Assembly (NCBI RefSeq): GCF_014645815.1
Contig: NZ_BMML01000012.1
Span: 89,268 to 153,267 of the forward strand
Source: Streptomyces fuscichromogenes
Lineage (GTDB): Bacteria; Actinomycetota; Actinomycetes; Streptomycetales; Streptomycetaceae
Direction: 5' to 3'
DNA: 64,000 bases
In this document: one piece after another, positions 1-8,917 of the stretch
Layout of the letters: every line of letters begins with the position of its first letter
How positions within the stretch are numbered: the stretch's first letter is position 1
Translations under genes and position numbers: made by a program
Notes under the pieces: generated by a model
Databases searched by the model: none
What the model was told of the DNA's origin: nothing
What the model saw: the letters and a program-made list of their open reading frames with translations, nothing else

Positions 1-1
1 G

Positions 2-790
2 CGCGTCGCCCTGCGCGACGGTCGCGTGGTCGCCCGCGCCGCCTGGTGGGCGGCTCCCGGAGCCACCGAGCCGATCCTGATCAACTGGTTCGACGTGGCC
101 GAGGGCGAGGAGGAGGCCGGCGCAGAGCTGCTGCGCGGCGCGCCCTGGCGGGTCGAGGAACTGGAACTCGACCTGCCCACGGGCTGGCGCGAGGCCGCCG
201 CCGTGCGCACCGCCGCCGAGACCAGCTTCGCCGCCGCCCGCAAGGCAGGCTTCGAACTCCTGGTGGAGCGGTACAACTACCGCTGGACGCCCGAGTGCGG
301 CCTGCCCGAACGACCCGGCCGGCTCGTCTTCACCCCCGAGCCCGACGACGGGGTGTTCTTCGACGCCCTGCGCCGGATCCACTCCGTCACCCTGGACGCC
401 CACGCCCGCCGCGCCATCGAACAGGGCGGAGTGGACCAGGCGGCCCAGGAGGAGATGGACTTCTTCCACTGGATGCCCTCGCCCCGCGCGTGGTGGCAGA
501 TCGCCCGCACCCCCGACGGCGAGCCGGTCGGCATCCACATCCCCGGGCGCAATCCGGGCGGACCCTGTGTCGGGTTCATCGGCGTGCTGCCCGAGCGGCG
601 CGGGCACGGGTACGCCTACGACCTGCTCGTGGAGTGCACGCACTTCCTCGTCGAGCAGGGCGCCGAGTTCGTCGCCGCCGCCACCGACCAGGGCAACACG
701 CCCATGGCCGCGCACTTCGCCAGGGCCGGATACCCCGTCGTCCGGGAGCGGGTGAACTTCTGGGCGACGGCCGCTGTCAGTGCCGGGTGA
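2..790 (+). CDS. GNAT family N-acetyltransferase (5' end outside window)
   Basis: The reading frame is open from the first bases, and the codons before the first GTG (position 26) already read as protein (VALRDGRVVARAA), so the true start lies to the left. The C-terminal half carries the acetyl-CoA pyrophosphate-binding signature of GNAT enzymes (GVLPERRGHGYAYDLL, near residue 195 counting from position 26), followed by the usual N-at-strand segment (ATDQGNTPMAAHFARAGY). The N-terminal half looks like a degenerate first GNAT domain, as in many two-domain Streptomyces acetyltransferases. The acceptor substrate cannot be told from the sequence. The gene ends 44 bp before the next start. Confidence 0.8.
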   Translation, partial: RVALRDGRVVARAAWWAAPGATEPILINWFDVAEGEEEAGAELLRGAPWRVEELELDLPTGWREAAAVRTAAETSFAAARKAGFELLVERYNYRWTPECGLPERPGRLVFTPEPDDGVFFDALRRIHSVTLDAHARRAIEQGGVDQAAQEEMDFFHWMPSPRAWWQIARTPDGEPVGIHIPGRNPGGPCVGFIGVLPERRGHGYAYDLLVECTHFLVEQGAEFVAAATDQGNTPMAAHFARAGYPVVRERVNFWATAAVSAG

Positions 791-834
791 CATGCTGAGA
801 GCGCGGTGACCGACAGCTGACGGAAGGGGCCGGC

Positions 835-1155
835 ATGGGGTTCGAGGGTGACGTGTGGCAAGTGCGGGGCGGGCGGGAACCGGTCGGCGAGATCCTCGTC
901 GACGAGGCCGACTTCCCCTGGCTGCACGGCACCTTCACCCCCGGCCCCGGCTTCGCCGGCGTACGGGACCTGTTCGCCCGGGAGCTGGTGCTCGCCGAGG
1001 ACGAGGACTGGGACGCCTGGGGGGAGGTCCAGGACGAGATCTGCCGCCAGGTGTCCCTGGTCTCGCCCGACGGCCCGGTCCCCGAGTTCCTGCTGCACAT
1101 CGAGGGGGACCGGGCCTGGTTCAGATGGAGCGACGAACCGTTCGACAAGGAGTAG
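835..1155 (+). CDS. Small acidic hypothetical protein (106 aa)
   Basis: I do not recognise the family. The ATG has a good ribosome site (GGAAGGGG) about 6 bases upstream. The product is acidic, rich in Asp, Glu and Trp, with no signal peptide or membrane segment, so it is probably cytoplasmic. It follows the acetyltransferase on the same strand at 44 bp and is closed by a hairpin terminator at 1163-1179, so the two may be cotranscribed. It is conserved-looking rather than spurious: codon third positions are almost all G or C. Confidence 0.7.
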   Translation: MGFEGDVWQVRGGREPVGEILVDEADFPWLHGTFTPGPGFAGVRDLFARELVLAEDEDWDAWGEVQDEICRQVSLVSPDGPVPEFLLHIEGDRAWFRWSDEPFDKE

Positions 1156-1157
1156 CT

Positions 1158-1222
1158 GAGCAGCGCCCCGAAGGGGCGCGGGGAACTGCGCGACCAGCCA
1201 CGACGGAGCCGCGGACGAACGA
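1158..1222 (+). terminator. Hairpin terminator with a common Streptomyces intergenic tail
   Basis: GCGCCCC (1163-1169) and GGGGCGC (1173-1179) form a perfect stem around a GAA loop, directly after the stop codon of the 106-aa gene. The sequence that follows (GGGGAACTGCGCGACCAGCC) is a phrase I recognise from many Streptomyces intergenic regions. The unit therefore looks like a dispersed intergenic repeat that includes a terminator. Confidence 0.65.
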
Positions 1223-1252
1223 CGGCACATCGCGGCAATCCCGGCGGAGCGC

Positions 1253-2140
1253 CTAGCCGACGTCCTTGCCCAGCACGGTCTCCGCCTCCGCGAGGATCTC
1301 GGTGACCCGCAGCGCGAACGCCGCGTCGCAGGGGTGCGCCCGGCCCGTGCGCACGGCGGTGAGCAGGGCGTCGGCGGCCCGGGTCAGGGCCGGGACCGCT
1401 CCGTCCGCACTCCTCGGCAGAAGCGTGACCCCCGCCTCGCCCCGCAGCTCCACATCGGCCCCGGCCGCCGCCGAGGGCGCGGTGAGGCTCAGCGTCACCG
1501 TGCTCGACGCCCCGCCGGCGTGTTCGAGCACCAGATGCACGGTGTCCGCGGGCCCGTGCACGGCGGCCGCCACCCGCCGTACGTCGCCCAGGACCGGCAG
1601 CAGCACGGACAGGGCGTGCGGCCCCACGTCCCACAGCGCGCCCTTCTCCCGCCGCCACGGCGAGTCGGTGAGCGGGCCGGCACCGGCGAACAGCGAGCCC
1701 AGCCACTGCGCCCGGGCCGTGAACCACCCCGGCGTGGCGGCGTGTTCACCGATCCACGCCTCCGGCTCCGGCTGGAACCGGGTGGTGAAGAACACCACGG
1801 AGGCGACCCGGGCCCGCTCGGCCGCCTCCGCCACCGCCCGCCCCTCGGCCACGCCGATCGCGAGCGGCTTGTCCAGCAGCAGATGCCGGCCGGCCGCCGC
1901 GGCCCGCACCGCCAGTTCCGCCTGGATGACCGGCGGCAGCGCCACCGCCACCGCGTCCACGTCGCCGAGCAGCGCGTCCACGTCGTCGTACGCCCGGACG
2001 TCGTGCTCCGCCGCCAGTTCCGCGGCGGCCTCGGGGCGACGGCCCCACACCCCGACGAAGTCGAGCGAACCGTGCCCCGCGAGCGCGGGGGCGTACGCCG
2101 CCCGTGCCCAGGGCCCCGTCCCCAGCAGTCCGATGCGCAT
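1253..2140 (-). CDS. Gfo/Idh/MocA-family NAD(P)-dependent oxidoreductase
   Basis: The 295-aa protein opens with a Rossmann strand and the dinucleotide motif GLLGTGPWAR at residues 4-13. The family's central Lys motif appears as LLLDKPLAIG (usually EKP). The C-terminal half is the alpha/beta sheet domain of the Gfo/Idh/MocA group, which oxidises or epimerises sugars, inositols or related polyols. The start is set at the ATG with GGAG just upstream; the open frame continues to 2806 but has no family similarity there. It lies 47 bp behind the graspetide maturase on the same strand, in the place where a methyltransferase often sits in related RiPP loci. Whether it acts on the peptide or on an unrelated sugar is unknown. 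Confidence 0.85.
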   Translation of the reverse strand: MRIGLLGTGPWARAAYAPALAGHGSLDFVGVWGRRPEAAAELAAEHDVRAYDDVDALLGDVDAVAVALPPVIQAELAVRAAAAGRHLLLDKPLAIGVAEGRAVAEAAERARVASVVFFTTRFQPEPEAWIGEHAATPGWFTARAQWLGSLFAGAGPLTDSPWRREKGALWDVGPHALSVLLPVLGDVRRVAAAVHGPADTVHLVLEHAGGASSTVTLSLTAPSAAAGADVELRGEAGVTLLPRSADGAVPALTRAADALLTAVRTGRAHPCDAAFALRVTEILAEAETVLGKDVG

Positions 2141-2187
2141 CTCCCGTTCCTTTCTCCGTACCCGGTCCCACATCGTCGCCCAGCCCG

Positions 2188-3171
2188 TCACGGCGCCGTG
2201 CCCCGCCCCCCGCCGACGGGCGTCCGGCACCGGTCGGTGCCGTGCGCCAGCCATCCGGCGATCGTCTCGGCGATCGGCTGACCGGTGTCCATCTCGACGA
2301 AACCGAACTGGCCCGACTGGTTGCACTCCAGGAACCACCAGATGCCGTCGGCGTCCTCCGCGAAGTCGAAGGCACCGTAGGCCAGCTCGGCGTCCTTCAT
2401 ATACGTACGGACGGCCTCGGCGACTCGCGGCGGTACCTCCGCTTCCTGCCAGGGAGAGTCGGACGGTGCGAACCGTACGTCCACGTCGTCCGGGTGGGCG
2501 TCCGGACTCACCGGCTTGCGGGCGGCCAGCAGCCGCTCGCCGACCACCGTCAGCCGGATGTCGGCCCGCTTGGTGACCCGCCGCTGCAACAGGGTCGGAC
2601 CGAACGCCACCGCCGCGAAGTCGGTGTCCGGCGCCACCCGGCTGGTCGGCACCGCCCGCGGCGGCTCCTGCGGATGCGCGCCCGACACCGGCTTGACCAC
2701 GAGGTCCGGGAACCGCTCCGCGAACTCCCGGGCCGCCTGCGGAAACGTGGTGATCAGCGTCGCGGGCACGGCGAGCCCGCTGCGCTGCGCCAGCCGCAGC
2801 TGCCACGGCTTGTGGCGGGCCCGGCGGGCCGCGTCCGGATGGTTCATCCAGCGCGCCTCGGTCCCGCGCAGCATGCCGTACAGCGCCTGTTCGGACTCCT
2901 CGGTGAGCCAGCTGGACGGCTGTGCCGCCCGGGAGGCCGCCACCCCCGGCCTGCGCAGCCAGATGGAACGCAGGCCGTTCATGCTCACCAGGCGTCCGTT
3001 CACGGACAGGTGTCCGCGGCTGACGCCCTGCACATACTCGCCCGACAGGGCCACACCACTGGTCAGATCGGCAGGATCGAGGCGGACGACGGGCACTCCG
3101 GCCTCGTGCAGCCGGAGGACCACCATGTCCGCCGTCACGTCCTCGTCACTGGTCAGGATGAGCACGGTCAT
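2188..3171 (-). CDS. tgmB: ATP-grasp ribosomal peptide maturase (graspetide macrocyclase, TgmB-like)
   Basis: This 327-aa ATP-grasp enzyme belongs to the MvdC/MvdD/TgmB group, which joins Asp or Glu side chains to Thr, Ser or Lys side chains in a precursor peptide using ATP. The N-terminal domain starts MTVLILTSDED. The nucleotide site includes DLVVKPVSGAH (around residue 157), and the metal-binding motif FLECNQSGQFGF lies near residue 290. It is encoded 15 bp after the precursor gene, a typical precursor-maturase pair. The symbol follows the common tgmA/tgmB naming of this actinobacterial family. No third modifying gene of the isoaspartyl-methyltransferase type is found nearby. Confidence 0.9.
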   Translation of the reverse strand: MTVLILTSDEDVTADMVVLRLHEAGVPVVRLDPADLTSGVALSGEYVQGVSRGHLSVNGRLVSMNGLRSIWLRRPGVAASRAAQPSSWLTEESEQALYGMLRGTEARWMNHPDAARRARHKPWQLRLAQRSGLAVPATLITTFPQAAREFAERFPDLVVKPVSGAHPQEPPRAVPTSRVAPDTDFAAVAFGPTLLQRRVTKRADIRLTVVGERLLAARKPVSPDAHPDDVDVRFAPSDSPWQEAEVPPRVAEAVRTYMKDAELAYGAFDFAEDADGIWWFLECNQSGQFGFVEMDTGQPIAETIAGWLAHGTDRCRTPVGGGRGTAP

Positions 3172-3186
3172 CGTGAGGATCCGCGA

Positions 3187-3378
3187 TCAGTCGTCGAAGT
3201 GTGTCTTGGAGCCCGCGGTGGAGGTCGTGGTCCCCAGGGCTCTCAGCGTTGCGTGATCGGTGGCTGCGATCCGGCCATCGTGGAGAACGTTCAACTGCAG
3301 TCCGGAGTCATACGCGTACGGAGTGGTGACGTCCAACTGCACTGCGGGGCGTGCATAGTTGAGCGCGAACGGTTGCAT
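3187..3378 (-). CDS. tgmA: Putative ATP-grasp-modified RiPP precursor (TgmA-like)
   Basis: The 63-aa peptide begins MQPFALNYARPAVQLDVTT; the PF-L-Y-R segment is the leader motif of the actinobacterial ATP-grasp target family. The C-terminal core (residues about 46-63) holds a run of hydroxyl residues, a Lys and two final Asp (GTTTSTAGSKTHFDD), as expected for side-chain ester or amide rings. I chose the ATG at 3378 because AGGGAGA lies 5 bases upstream; the longer frame to 3408 adds ten residues that do not fit the family. The upstream region is AT-richer than its surroundings and probably holds the promoter. Ring number and activity cannot be predicted. Confidence 0.9.
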   Translation of the reverse strand: MQPFALNYARPAVQLDVTTPYAYDSGLQLNVLHDGRIAATDHATLRALGTTTSTAGSKTHFDD

Positions 3379-3543
3379 GGTCTCTCCCTGTTTCGTTCTT
3401 CCATGCACTTATACGATTCGAACGCGTGGTTGGTTTCCTTACTCTGCGTAATCTCAGCCCGAATTAAGAGCTTGTTAAGGGAGAAACGGCGAATCGCTCC
3501 TGCACGTGGCCGATTTCACATTCCCGTGCGGCACATGACGGTG

Positions 3544-4416
3544 TCACATGTCAGCGAAATTCCGTGATGTCGTCAAAGCCTGTTCGGCATAGCTACGTCC
3601 GAAGAGCGCGGCATGTACCAGCAGCGGGAACAGCTGGTGCAGGCCGATCCGCTCCGCCCAGCCGTCGGACAGTGCGGCCGCCTCCTGATAGCCCGCCACG
3701 ATCCGGTCCAGATACGGGCAGCCGAAGAGACGGAGCATCGCGAGGTCGCTCTCGCGGTGCCCGCCGTGCGCGGCCGGATCGATCAGCCGGACCGCGTCGT
3801 CGGCGCCCCACAGGACGTTGCCGCTCCACAGGTCGCCGTGCAGCCGGGCGGGCTGCTCGGGCGGCCCCGCGAGTTCCGGCAGCCGCTCGCAGACCCGCTC
3901 GACCACGGCGGCCTCGCCCGGCCGCAGGGTCCCACGGTCGACCGCTGCCCGCAGATACGGCAGCACCCGGTGCTCGGCATACCACCGCGGCCAGTCGGTA
4001 CCGGGCTCGTTGCGCATCGGGGCGCGGCCGATCCAGGCGTCCCGCGGGCCGTCCGGCGGCGCCGCCCCGAAGGCCGGGGCCCCTGCGGCGTGCAGGGCGG
4101 CCAGGGCGCGGCCGAAACGCGTCGCCGCCCCGGCACTCGGCCGCCCGGTGGGCACCAGCTCGGTCACCAGCCACCGCTCGTCGTGCCCGAGCACCTCCGG
4201 TACCGGCACCGCCCCGGCGGCGGCCAGCCAGCGCAGCCCGGCCACCTCGGCGCGTACCGCCCCGGGGCCGTCACCGCGCTTGACCACGACCGCCCGGCCG
4301 CCCGCGAGCGTCACCTCCGCCAGGCCGCCCGACCGCGCCCGCGCGGCGGAGACCGGCCGCCCGGTGAGCCGGGCGGCCACCGCGTCCGGCCCTTCGCCGC
4401 AGTCGACCACGGCCAC
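3544..4416 (-). CDS. Fructosamine kinase family protein (APH-like fold)
   Basis: The 290-aa protein has the aminoglycoside phosphotransferase-like kinase fold of fructosamine kinases, which phosphorylate glycated amines or proteins. Visible features are the N-terminal beta-sheet lysine (VVVKRGDG, about residue 44), the catalytic loop RLHGDLWSGNVLW (about residue 189), the metal-binding RLIDPAAHGG, and the family's DLAMLRLFG segment just after it. Its start is 198 bp from the divergent GH2 gene. The true substrate is unproven, since bacterial members often act on ribulosamines or unknown metabolites. Confidence 0.85.
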   Translation of the reverse strand: MAVVDCGEGPDAVAARLTGRPVSAARARSGGLAEVTLAGGRAVVVKRGDGPGAVRAEVAGLRWLAAAGAVPVPEVLGHDERWLVTELVPTGRPSAGAATRFGRALAALHAAGAPAFGAAPPDGPRDAWIGRAPMRNEPGTDWPRWYAEHRVLPYLRAAVDRGTLRPGEAAVVERVCERLPELAGPPEQPARLHGDLWSGNVLWGADDAVRLIDPAAHGGHRESDLAMLRLFGCPYLDRIVAGYQEAAALSDGWAERIGLHQLFPLLVHAALFGRSYAEQALTTSRNFADM

Positions 4417-4470
4417 CAGGGTACGGTCCGGCCCGGTCCCGGCGGGGCCGGAGTGGCTGAGGAGGCGTCA

Positions 4471-4498
4471 TTGACAGCGCCGGGCCGTCCCCTAGCGT
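4471..4498 (+). promoter_or_regulatory. Vegetative-type promoter for the GH2 gene
   Basis: TTGACA (4471-4476) and TAGCGT (4493-4498) are separated by 16 bp, a good match to the HrdB consensus. It would give a leader of about 110 nt before the GH2 ATG. The same TTGACR-GCGCC context recurs before the GH43 gene. Confidence 0.6.
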
Positions 4499-4614
4499 GG
4501 ACTCCCGCACAGCACGTCGTACTGCTTTCGGTATCTCGAACGACACTCCGTGGGGCGTGGAACGGGACCTCCTCGCCCCACGTCCTCGATCCCCGCCACC
4601 ACGGAGAGCCGACG

Positions 4615-7185
4615 ATGAGCGAGCAGCGAAACGGCGGAGTGACCCGGCGTCAGGCCCTCGGGCTGGCCGCGGCAGCGGCCGCGGGGCTGGAAGGCGGTCT
4701 GCTGCCGTCGCCGGCGACGGCGAGCGGGGGCGGCGGCCCGCGTGAGCGGTCCTTCGACGAGGGCTGGCTGTTCCTGCGCGGCGACGCCGACGGCGCACCG
4801 CAACCCTCGTACGACGACAGCGCCTGGCGCCCGCTGGACCTGCCGCACGACTGGAGCATCGAGGACCTGCCCTACGCCCCCTCCACGGACGGCTCCGCCA
4901 CCAGCGATCCGTCCCTGCTGGTCCTCAAGGACCCCGACCCGGACCAGCCGCCGGCGCCGCAGGTGATCGGTCCGTTCGACACCGCGCGCAGCGAGAACGG
5001 CGGGTCGACCGGCTACACCGTCGGCGGCATCGGCTGGTACCGCAAGCACTTCGCCCCGCCCCACGGACACGCCGAGCTGCGCTTCGACGGCGTCTACGAG
5101 AACGCCGACGTCTGGCTCAACGGCGTCCACCTCGGCTTCCACCCCTACGGCTACACGTCGTTCGCGTACGACCTGACCCCGTATCTGGACCGCACCGGCC
5201 CGAACGTGCTCGCCGTACGGGTCGACAACAGCGGCCGCAACAGCCGCTGGTACTCGGGCTCGGGCATCTACCGCCACACCTGGCTCACCGTGACCGGCCC
5301 GGTCCGCATCCCCCTGTGGGGCGTCCATGTCACCACCCCCGAGGTGGCCGTCCACCGCTCCGTGGCCCATGTCGAGGTGACGGTCGAGGGCGGCCCGGCG
5401 GACGTACGCGTCACCGTCCTCGACCCGCACGGCGCCCCGGTGTCGACGGGGCGGACCGCCGCCGACGTCCACGGCACGGCCGCACTCGACCTGCCGGTCC
5501 GCTCCGCCGCCCTGTGGTCCCCGGACTCGCCCAGCCTCTACACCGCCCGCGCCGAGGTGCTGGTCCACGACCGGGTCGTCGACACGGTCACCACCCCGTT
5601 CGGCATCCGCTCCCTGCTCTGGAACGGCGAGGCCGGCTTCCGGCTCAACGGCGAGCGCGTCAAGATCACCGGCGGCTGTGTCCACCACGACCACGGACCG
5701 ATGGGCGCCGTCGCCCTCGGCCGCTCCGAGGAACGCCGGGTCGAACTCCTGAAGGCGGCCGGCTTCAACGCCCTCCGTACCGCCCACAACCCGCCGACCC
5801 CCGCCCTCCTCGACGCCTGCGACCGGCTCGGCATGCTGGTGATGGACGAGTTCTTCGACGTCTGGGACACCGGCAAGAACCCGCAGGACTACTCCCGGTA
5901 CTTCGCCGAGTGGTGGGAACGCGACCTGACCGGCACCGTCCTGCGCGACCGCAACCACCCCAGCGTGGTGATCTGGTCCCTGGGCAACGAGATCACCGAC
6001 ACGACGAACGGCGAGCGCGGCACCCAGCTCGCCGCAGCCCTCCGCGCCCTCGACCCGACCCGGCCGGTCACCCTCGGCGGCGGCTCCACCTTCAGCGCCG
6101 ACGACCCCTCCTGGAGCTACGTCGACGTCGGCGACGTCCACTACAACGCCAACGGCCGGACGTACGGCCCGATGCACGCCGCCCACCCGGAACGGGCGAT
6201 GACCCAGAGCGAGGGCTTCCCGGCGACCATCCACCAGGACACCAGGTTCGTGGCGGAGAACGACTGGGCCGTGGGCAACTGGGTCTGGGCCGCCTGGGAC
6301 TACCTCGGCGAGTCCGGCATCGGCAAGACGCCCATGGCCCCCGCGGGCACGGCCGCGTCCATCGGCGACCAGAGCGTCATGCCTGGCTGGTCCCTCGCCC
6401 GCACCCTCCACCACTCCTGGGGCGGATTCGGCTACCCGTACCCCTACTTCCAGGGCAACTGCGGCGACCTGGACCTGATCGGGCAGCGCAAGCCGCAGAA
6501 CCACTGGCGGGCCGCGGTCACCGGGCGCAGCCCGGTCGAACTGCTGGTGGAGCGCCCGGTGCTGCCCGGCACCGAGCAGGTCGCCGTCTGGTGGGGCTAC
6601 TTCGACGAACTCGCCGGCTGGACCTGGGACGTGGACGCCGGCCACCCGATGACCGTGCACGTCTACACGGCGGGCGACAGCGCCCGAATCCTGCTCGACG
6701 GCGAGGAACTCGCGACGGCCGTACCCGAGCGGGCCATGGCCACCTTCACCGTGCCCTACCGGCCGGGCGAGTTGACGGCGGTCGCCCACCGCGACGGCAG
6801 GGAGATCGGCCGTACCACCCTGCGCACCGCGGGTGCCCCGGCCGCCCTGCGGCTCGTCCCCGACGTACGGTCCCTGACCACCGGACGCGACGATCTCGCC
6901 CACGTCCTGGTGGAGGTGACCGACGAGGACGGGCTGCCGGTCCCGGACGCCACGCTCCGGGTCGACTTCGGCGTGCGCGGTGCCGGGGAGCTCGTCGGCG
7001 TGGCCAACGGCAATCCGCACAACGTGGACAGCTTCAAGCGGCCCCGCCGCCACACCTGGCACGGCCGGGCCCTGGCCGTGCTGCGCCCCGCGAAGCGGCC
7101 GGGCCGTCTCGCGCTCACCGCCACGGCGGCCGGTCTGCGGCCGGCGACCCTCGTGCTCCCGGTGCGCACAGCGAATTCTGAGTAA
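4615..7185 (+). CDS. Exported glycoside hydrolase family 2 (beta-galactosidase-like)
   Basis: The 856-aa product has a twin-arginine signal (TRRQALGLAAAAAAG) at its N-terminus. GH2 domains follow in order: sugar-binding jelly roll (DLPHDWSIEDLPY, YRKHF, GVYENADVWLNG), an immunoglobulin-like domain, and the TIM barrel. The acid/base Glu is about residue 459 (WSLGNEI) and the predicted nucleophile about 533 (MTQSEGF). A C-terminal Ig-like module (TTGRDDLAHVLVEVTDEDG) is typical of secreted Streptomyces and Bacteroides enzymes. The start is the ATG after GGAGAGCC. Members cleave beta-galactosides, beta-glucuronides or beta-mannosides; the arabinan/galactan neighbours favour galactosidase activity, as an inference. 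Confidence 0.88.
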   Translation: MSEQRNGGVTRRQALGLAAAAAAGLEGGLLPSPATASGGGGPRERSFDEGWLFLRGDADGAPQPSYDDSAWRPLDLPHDWSIEDLPYAPSTDGSATSDPSLLVLKDPDPDQPPAPQVIGPFDTARSENGGSTGYTVGGIGWYRKHFAPPHGHAELRFDGVYENADVWLNGVHLGFHPYGYTSFAYDLTPYLDRTGPNVLAVRVDNSGRNSRWYSGSGIYRHTWLTVTGPVRIPLWGVHVTTPEVAVHRSVAHVEVTVEGGPADVRVTVLDPHGAPVSTGRTAADVHGTAALDLPVRSAALWSPDSPSLYTARAEVLVHDRVVDTVTTPFGIRSLLWNGEAGFRLNGERVKITGGCVHHDHGPMGAVALGRSEERRVELLKAAGFNALRTAHNPPTPALLDACDRLGMLVMDEFFDVWDTGKNPQDYSRYFAEWWERDLTGTVLRDRNHPSVVIWSLGNEITDTTNGERGTQLAAALRALDPTRPVTLGGGSTFSADDPSWSYVDVGDVHYNANGRTYGPMHAAHPERAMTQSEGFPATIHQDTRFVAENDWAVGNWVWAAWDYLGESGIGKTPMAPAGTAASIGDQSVMPGWSLARTLHHSWGGFGYPYPYFQGNCGDLDLIGQRKPQNHWRAAVTGRSPVELLVERPVLPGTEQVAVWWGYFDELAGWTWDVDAGHPMTVHVYTAGDSARILLDGEELATAVPERAMATFTVPYRPGELTAVAHRDGREIGRTTLRTAGAPAALRLVPDVRSLTTGRDDLAHVLVEVTDEDGLPVPDATLRVDFGVRGAGELVGVANGNPHNVDSFKRPRRHTWHGRALAVLRPAKRPGRLALTATAAGLRPATLVLPVRTANSE

Positions 7186-7204
7186 CTCCCTTGTTACGCA
7201 AGCA

Positions 7205-7233
7205 TTGACGCGCCCCACGCGCCCCTCTAGTTT
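7205..7233 (+). promoter_or_regulatory. Promoter for the GH43 gene
   Basis: TTGACG (7205-7210) and TAGTTT (7228-7233) have the ideal 17-bp spacing. It lies between the GH2 stop and the GH43 start, so GH43 can be transcribed on its own as well as by read-through. Confidence 0.55.
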
Positions 7234-7293
7234 CTGATCGGTTTCCCGAACCGTGTCCGAAATCCCGGACAATCCCCCTCGTCTGGAGCGCAC

Positions 7294-8682
7294 ATGAACG
7301 GCACCCCCCTGTCGCGCCGTCACTTCCTCGGTGCGGCCGCGACCGTCCCCCTCGCCGCCACCGGCGCCCTCGCCCTCGGCGCCGGAACGGCCCGGGCCGC
7401 GACCGACTCGGCCTATGTGATGTGCTACTTCACCGAGTCCCCGAACATGCTGGCCGCCAACTACGGCCTGCACCTGGCCGTCAGCACGGACGGCCTCCAG
7501 TGGACCCCGCTCAACCAGAACGCCCCCGTCGCCACCCCCACCGCGGGCTCCCTCGGCCTGCGCGACCCGTTCATCCTGCGCAAGCAGGACGGCACCTTCG
7601 TCGTCCTCGCCACCGACCTGTACGGCACCGACTGGACCTACGTCAGCCAGTACATCCACGTCTGGGACTCCACCGACCTGCGCACCTTCACCGGGTACCG
7701 GCGGATGAAGCTGCACGACATGGACACCCACGCCTGGGCGCCCGAGGCCTTCTGGGACGCGGGGCGCGGCACGTACGGCGTCATCTACTCCGCCGTCAAC
7801 GACAGCGGCCACAACGTCATCATGATCAACTACACCGCTGACTTCATCACCGCCGGCGACCCCCAGGTCTTCTTCGACCCCGGCTACGACGTCATCGACG
7901 GCGACCTGGCGGTCGGCGTCAGCGGCGTCAACTACCTGTACTTCAAGAAGAACTCGACGCTCGTCGGGGCCCGTTCCACCTCACTGGACCCCGGCAGCTT
8001 CACCGAGTTCTCCACGGCCGTCTCGCACAACGGCACCGAGGCCCCGACCCTGGTCAAGTCCCTCACGTCCAGCTCGACCTGGTACCTCTGGGGTGACACC
8101 TGGGACCCCAACGGCGTCTTCTACGCCTGGCAGACCAGCGCCCTGTCCGCCGGCACCTGGACCGCCCTGGACCAGAAGACCTACACCCAGCCGCTCAACT
8201 CCAAGCACTGCGGCATCCAGCCCATCACCTCGACCGAGTACGCCAACCTGGTCGCCAAGTGGGGCACCCCCACCTGGAACCGGCTCAAGTCCTACAACTA
8301 CCCGGCCCGCTACGTCCGGCACAGCAACTTCGTCGGCCGGATCGACCCGTACGCCTTCGACCCGTACACCGACGGCATGTGGACGCTGGTCCCCGGCCTC
8401 GCGGACAGCAGCGGGGTGTCCTTCCAGTCGGTGAACTACCCGACCCGCTATCTGCGCCACTACAACTACCAGCTCGAACTCGACGAGAACGACAGCACCA
8501 CCGCGTTCGCGCAGGACGCCACGTTCTACCGGACGGCCGGCCTCGCCGACTCCTCCTGGTCCTCGTTCCGCTCGTACAACAACCCGACGCGCTACATCCG
8601 GCACTCGAACTACGTGCTGCGCATCGACCCGATCTCCACGAGCACGGACCAGGCCGACGCCACCTTCTACGTCGGCTACTGA
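7294..8682 (+). CDS. Exported GH43-like arabinofuranosidase with AbfB (CBM42) domain
   Basis: The 462-aa protein starts with a Tat signal (LSRRHFLGAAATVPLA...). A five-bladed propeller of the GH43 type follows: the early acidic region, GLRDPFILRKQDGTFVVLATD around residue 90, and HAWAPEAFWD around residue 148 fit this clan. From about residue 325 to the end are three beta-trefoil repeats containing RYVRHSNF, RYLRHYNY and RYIRHSNY. These are the hallmark of the AbfB arabinose-binding module (CBM42). The enzyme probably removes arabinose from arabinan or arabinogalactan outside the cell. It follows the GH2 gene by 108 bp with its own promoter. Confidence 0.88.
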   Translation: MNGTPLSRRHFLGAAATVPLAATGALALGAGTARAATDSAYVMCYFTESPNMLAANYGLHLAVSTDGLQWTPLNQNAPVATPTAGSLGLRDPFILRKQDGTFVVLATDLYGTDWTYVSQYIHVWDSTDLRTFTGYRRMKLHDMDTHAWAPEAFWDAGRGTYGVIYSAVNDSGHNVIMINYTADFITAGDPQVFFDPGYDVIDGDLAVGVSGVNYLYFKKNSTLVGARSTSLDPGSFTEFSTAVSHNGTEAPTLVKSLTSSSTWYLWGDTWDPNGVFYAWQTSALSAGTWTALDQKTYTQPLNSKHCGIQPITSTEYANLVAKWGTPTWNRLKSYNYPARYVRHSNFVGRIDPYAFDPYTDGMWTLVPGLADSSGVSFQSVNYPTRYLRHYNYQLELDENDSTTAFAQDATFYRTAGLADSSWSSFRSYNNPTRYIRHSNYVLRIDPISTSTDQADATFYVGY

Positions 8683-8917
8683 CACCACGGCGGGCCCGCC
8701 ATGCGGCGACACGCCGATGACGGGCCCAGGACCGCCCGAATGGCGGCGTGTCCCGGCTCGGGATTGACCCAGCCGGGCGGTGTTGGGCGTGTCGGCACCA
8801 CGGATGGGCGGCCTGGATGGTGCGAGGAGAGGGGTGGGCTGACGGTGGTTCATGTCGGGGCCGGGTCGTTACAGCTGATGGAGTATCGGCGCCTGGCCAC
8901 GGCGGAAGGACATCGAG

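Noticed and set aside
3613..4614. Long plus-strand frame running into the GH2 gene
   Set aside because: It is the antisense shadow of the fructosamine-kinase-like gene; the GH2 protein begins at 4615 with a ribosome site and a twin-arginine signal.
4492..7812. 1106-codon minus-strand open frame opposite GH2
   Set aside because: High G+C bias opens the antisense frame; the composition is Val/Gly/Arg/Ala low complexity and the plus-strand GH2 protein is unambiguous.
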